From Cricetomys ansorgei (lineage: Eukaryota; Chordata; Mammalia; Rodentia; Nesomyidae), in assembly GCA_026225945.1 (NCBI GenBank), contig JAMJFZ010001868.1, positions 2,172,001 to 2,236,000 on the forward strand: 64,000 nt of DNA, in the 5' to 3' direction. Below are positions 63,720 to 64,000 of the stretch, in pieces (position 1 is the stretch's first letter; each line of letters begins with the position of its first letter). The translations under genes were made by a program, and so were the position numbers. The notes under the pieces are model-generated. The model did not search any database. It saw only the letters and a program-made list of their open reading frames with translations, and was not told where the DNA came from.

Positions 63720-64000
63720 GTAAGAAAGCAGCTTCTGAATGTTTGCTTTGACCTGTGTATGCAGTTTTTAATATTTGATGTCAGCATATGAACATTCTAT
63801 TTTAGGACTAAATTTGCAAGTAGTTTTGTCACATAATAATGAAAATAAATTATAACGTGGTTTTATTGGGTACAAGATGGATGCTATTTCCGAATATATG
63901 AAAGAATTCCACAGTGAGCACCTCTGAAGCTACCGTTCAGACTCTACAGTTACCATTTACCACATAAGCTTTATTGCACGTGCACCCATGTTGCCCTCTG
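63720..64000 (+). other. Ube2k: Start of Ube2k intron 5
   Basis: Begins gtaaga. AT-rich sequence with no recognised element before the window ends. Confidence 0.85.

Larger units (their letters stand above)
52879..63619 (+). other. Ube2k: Ube2k intron 4
   Basis: GT-AG intron of 10.74 kb. Contains an old L1 fragment, a retroposon-like block (57116-57445) and many SINEs. Confidence 0.93.

Noticed and set aside
62255..62310. tRNA-Ala-like sequence
   Set aside because: It is an ID SINE. The acceptor and anticodon stems do not pair, and it lacks a proper tRNA 3' end.
63564..63791. 75-codon frame containing exon 5
   Set aside because: The ATG at 63564 lies in intron 4 and the 3' part in intron 5. 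Only 63620-63719 is coding.
1..64000. CRISPR array, operon, phage or other prokaryotic system
   Set aside because: All regularly repeated sequence is microsatellite or SINE; the only gene is a spliced mammalian gene.

Overview
The window is mammalian nuclear DNA from a muroid rodent. The evidence is the dense, interleaved set of rodent-specific SINEs (B1, B2, B3, B4/RSINE1-type and ID). Many B1 copies carry the variant 'gttgtaactctg' where the Mus-like form has 'gtgtagccctg'. This may point to a cricetid-type rodent (hamster, vole, deer mouse) rather than Mus or Rattus, but I hold that weakly. There are no prokaryotic-style genes, CRISPR arrays or operons, and the window is almost entirely intron and intergenic sequence.

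One real protein-coding gene is visible: Ube2k (E2-25K/HIP2), a K48-specific ubiquitin-conjugating enzyme, on the + strand. Its first five coding exons are at 10115-10177, 37060-37153, 42183-42241, 52796-52878 and 63620-63719. They splice in frame to residues 1-133, covering most of the UBC catalytic core, including His81-Pro82-Asn83 and the active-site Cys92. The rest of the core and the C-terminal UBA domain lie beyond the right edge. Intron 2 is a GC-AG intron, and the exon 1 donor is a weak GT site.

Layout: 1-9470 is upstream intergenic DNA with scattered old SINEs, a 45-bp inverted repeat (3173-3384), a probable LTR splitting a B3 SINE (6374-6803) and a MER5A-like DNA-transposon relic (9117-9272). 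A CpG island at about 9475-10570 holds the promoter (NRF1 palindrome, YY1 site, GC box), the 5' UTR and exon 1. Intron 1 (26.9 kb) is SINE-dense from about 12 to 34 kb and contains microsatellites, a URR1-type hAT element with a perfect 8-bp target duplication, and a 361-bp solo LTR inserted into an ID SINE. A SINE-poor block of about 4 kb surrounds exon 2. Introns 3 and 4 contain nested SINEs and an old L1 fragment on the - strand broken up by younger SINEs.

I found no evidence of a new gene system. The most useful observations are the GC-AG intron, the solo LTR with its target-site duplication, two places where a nested-SINE junction occurs twice within about 0.7-2 kb (local duplication), the 45-bp inverted repeat, and the lineage-marking B1 subfamily. 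SINE boundaries were read by eye and are accurate to roughly 5-15 bp.
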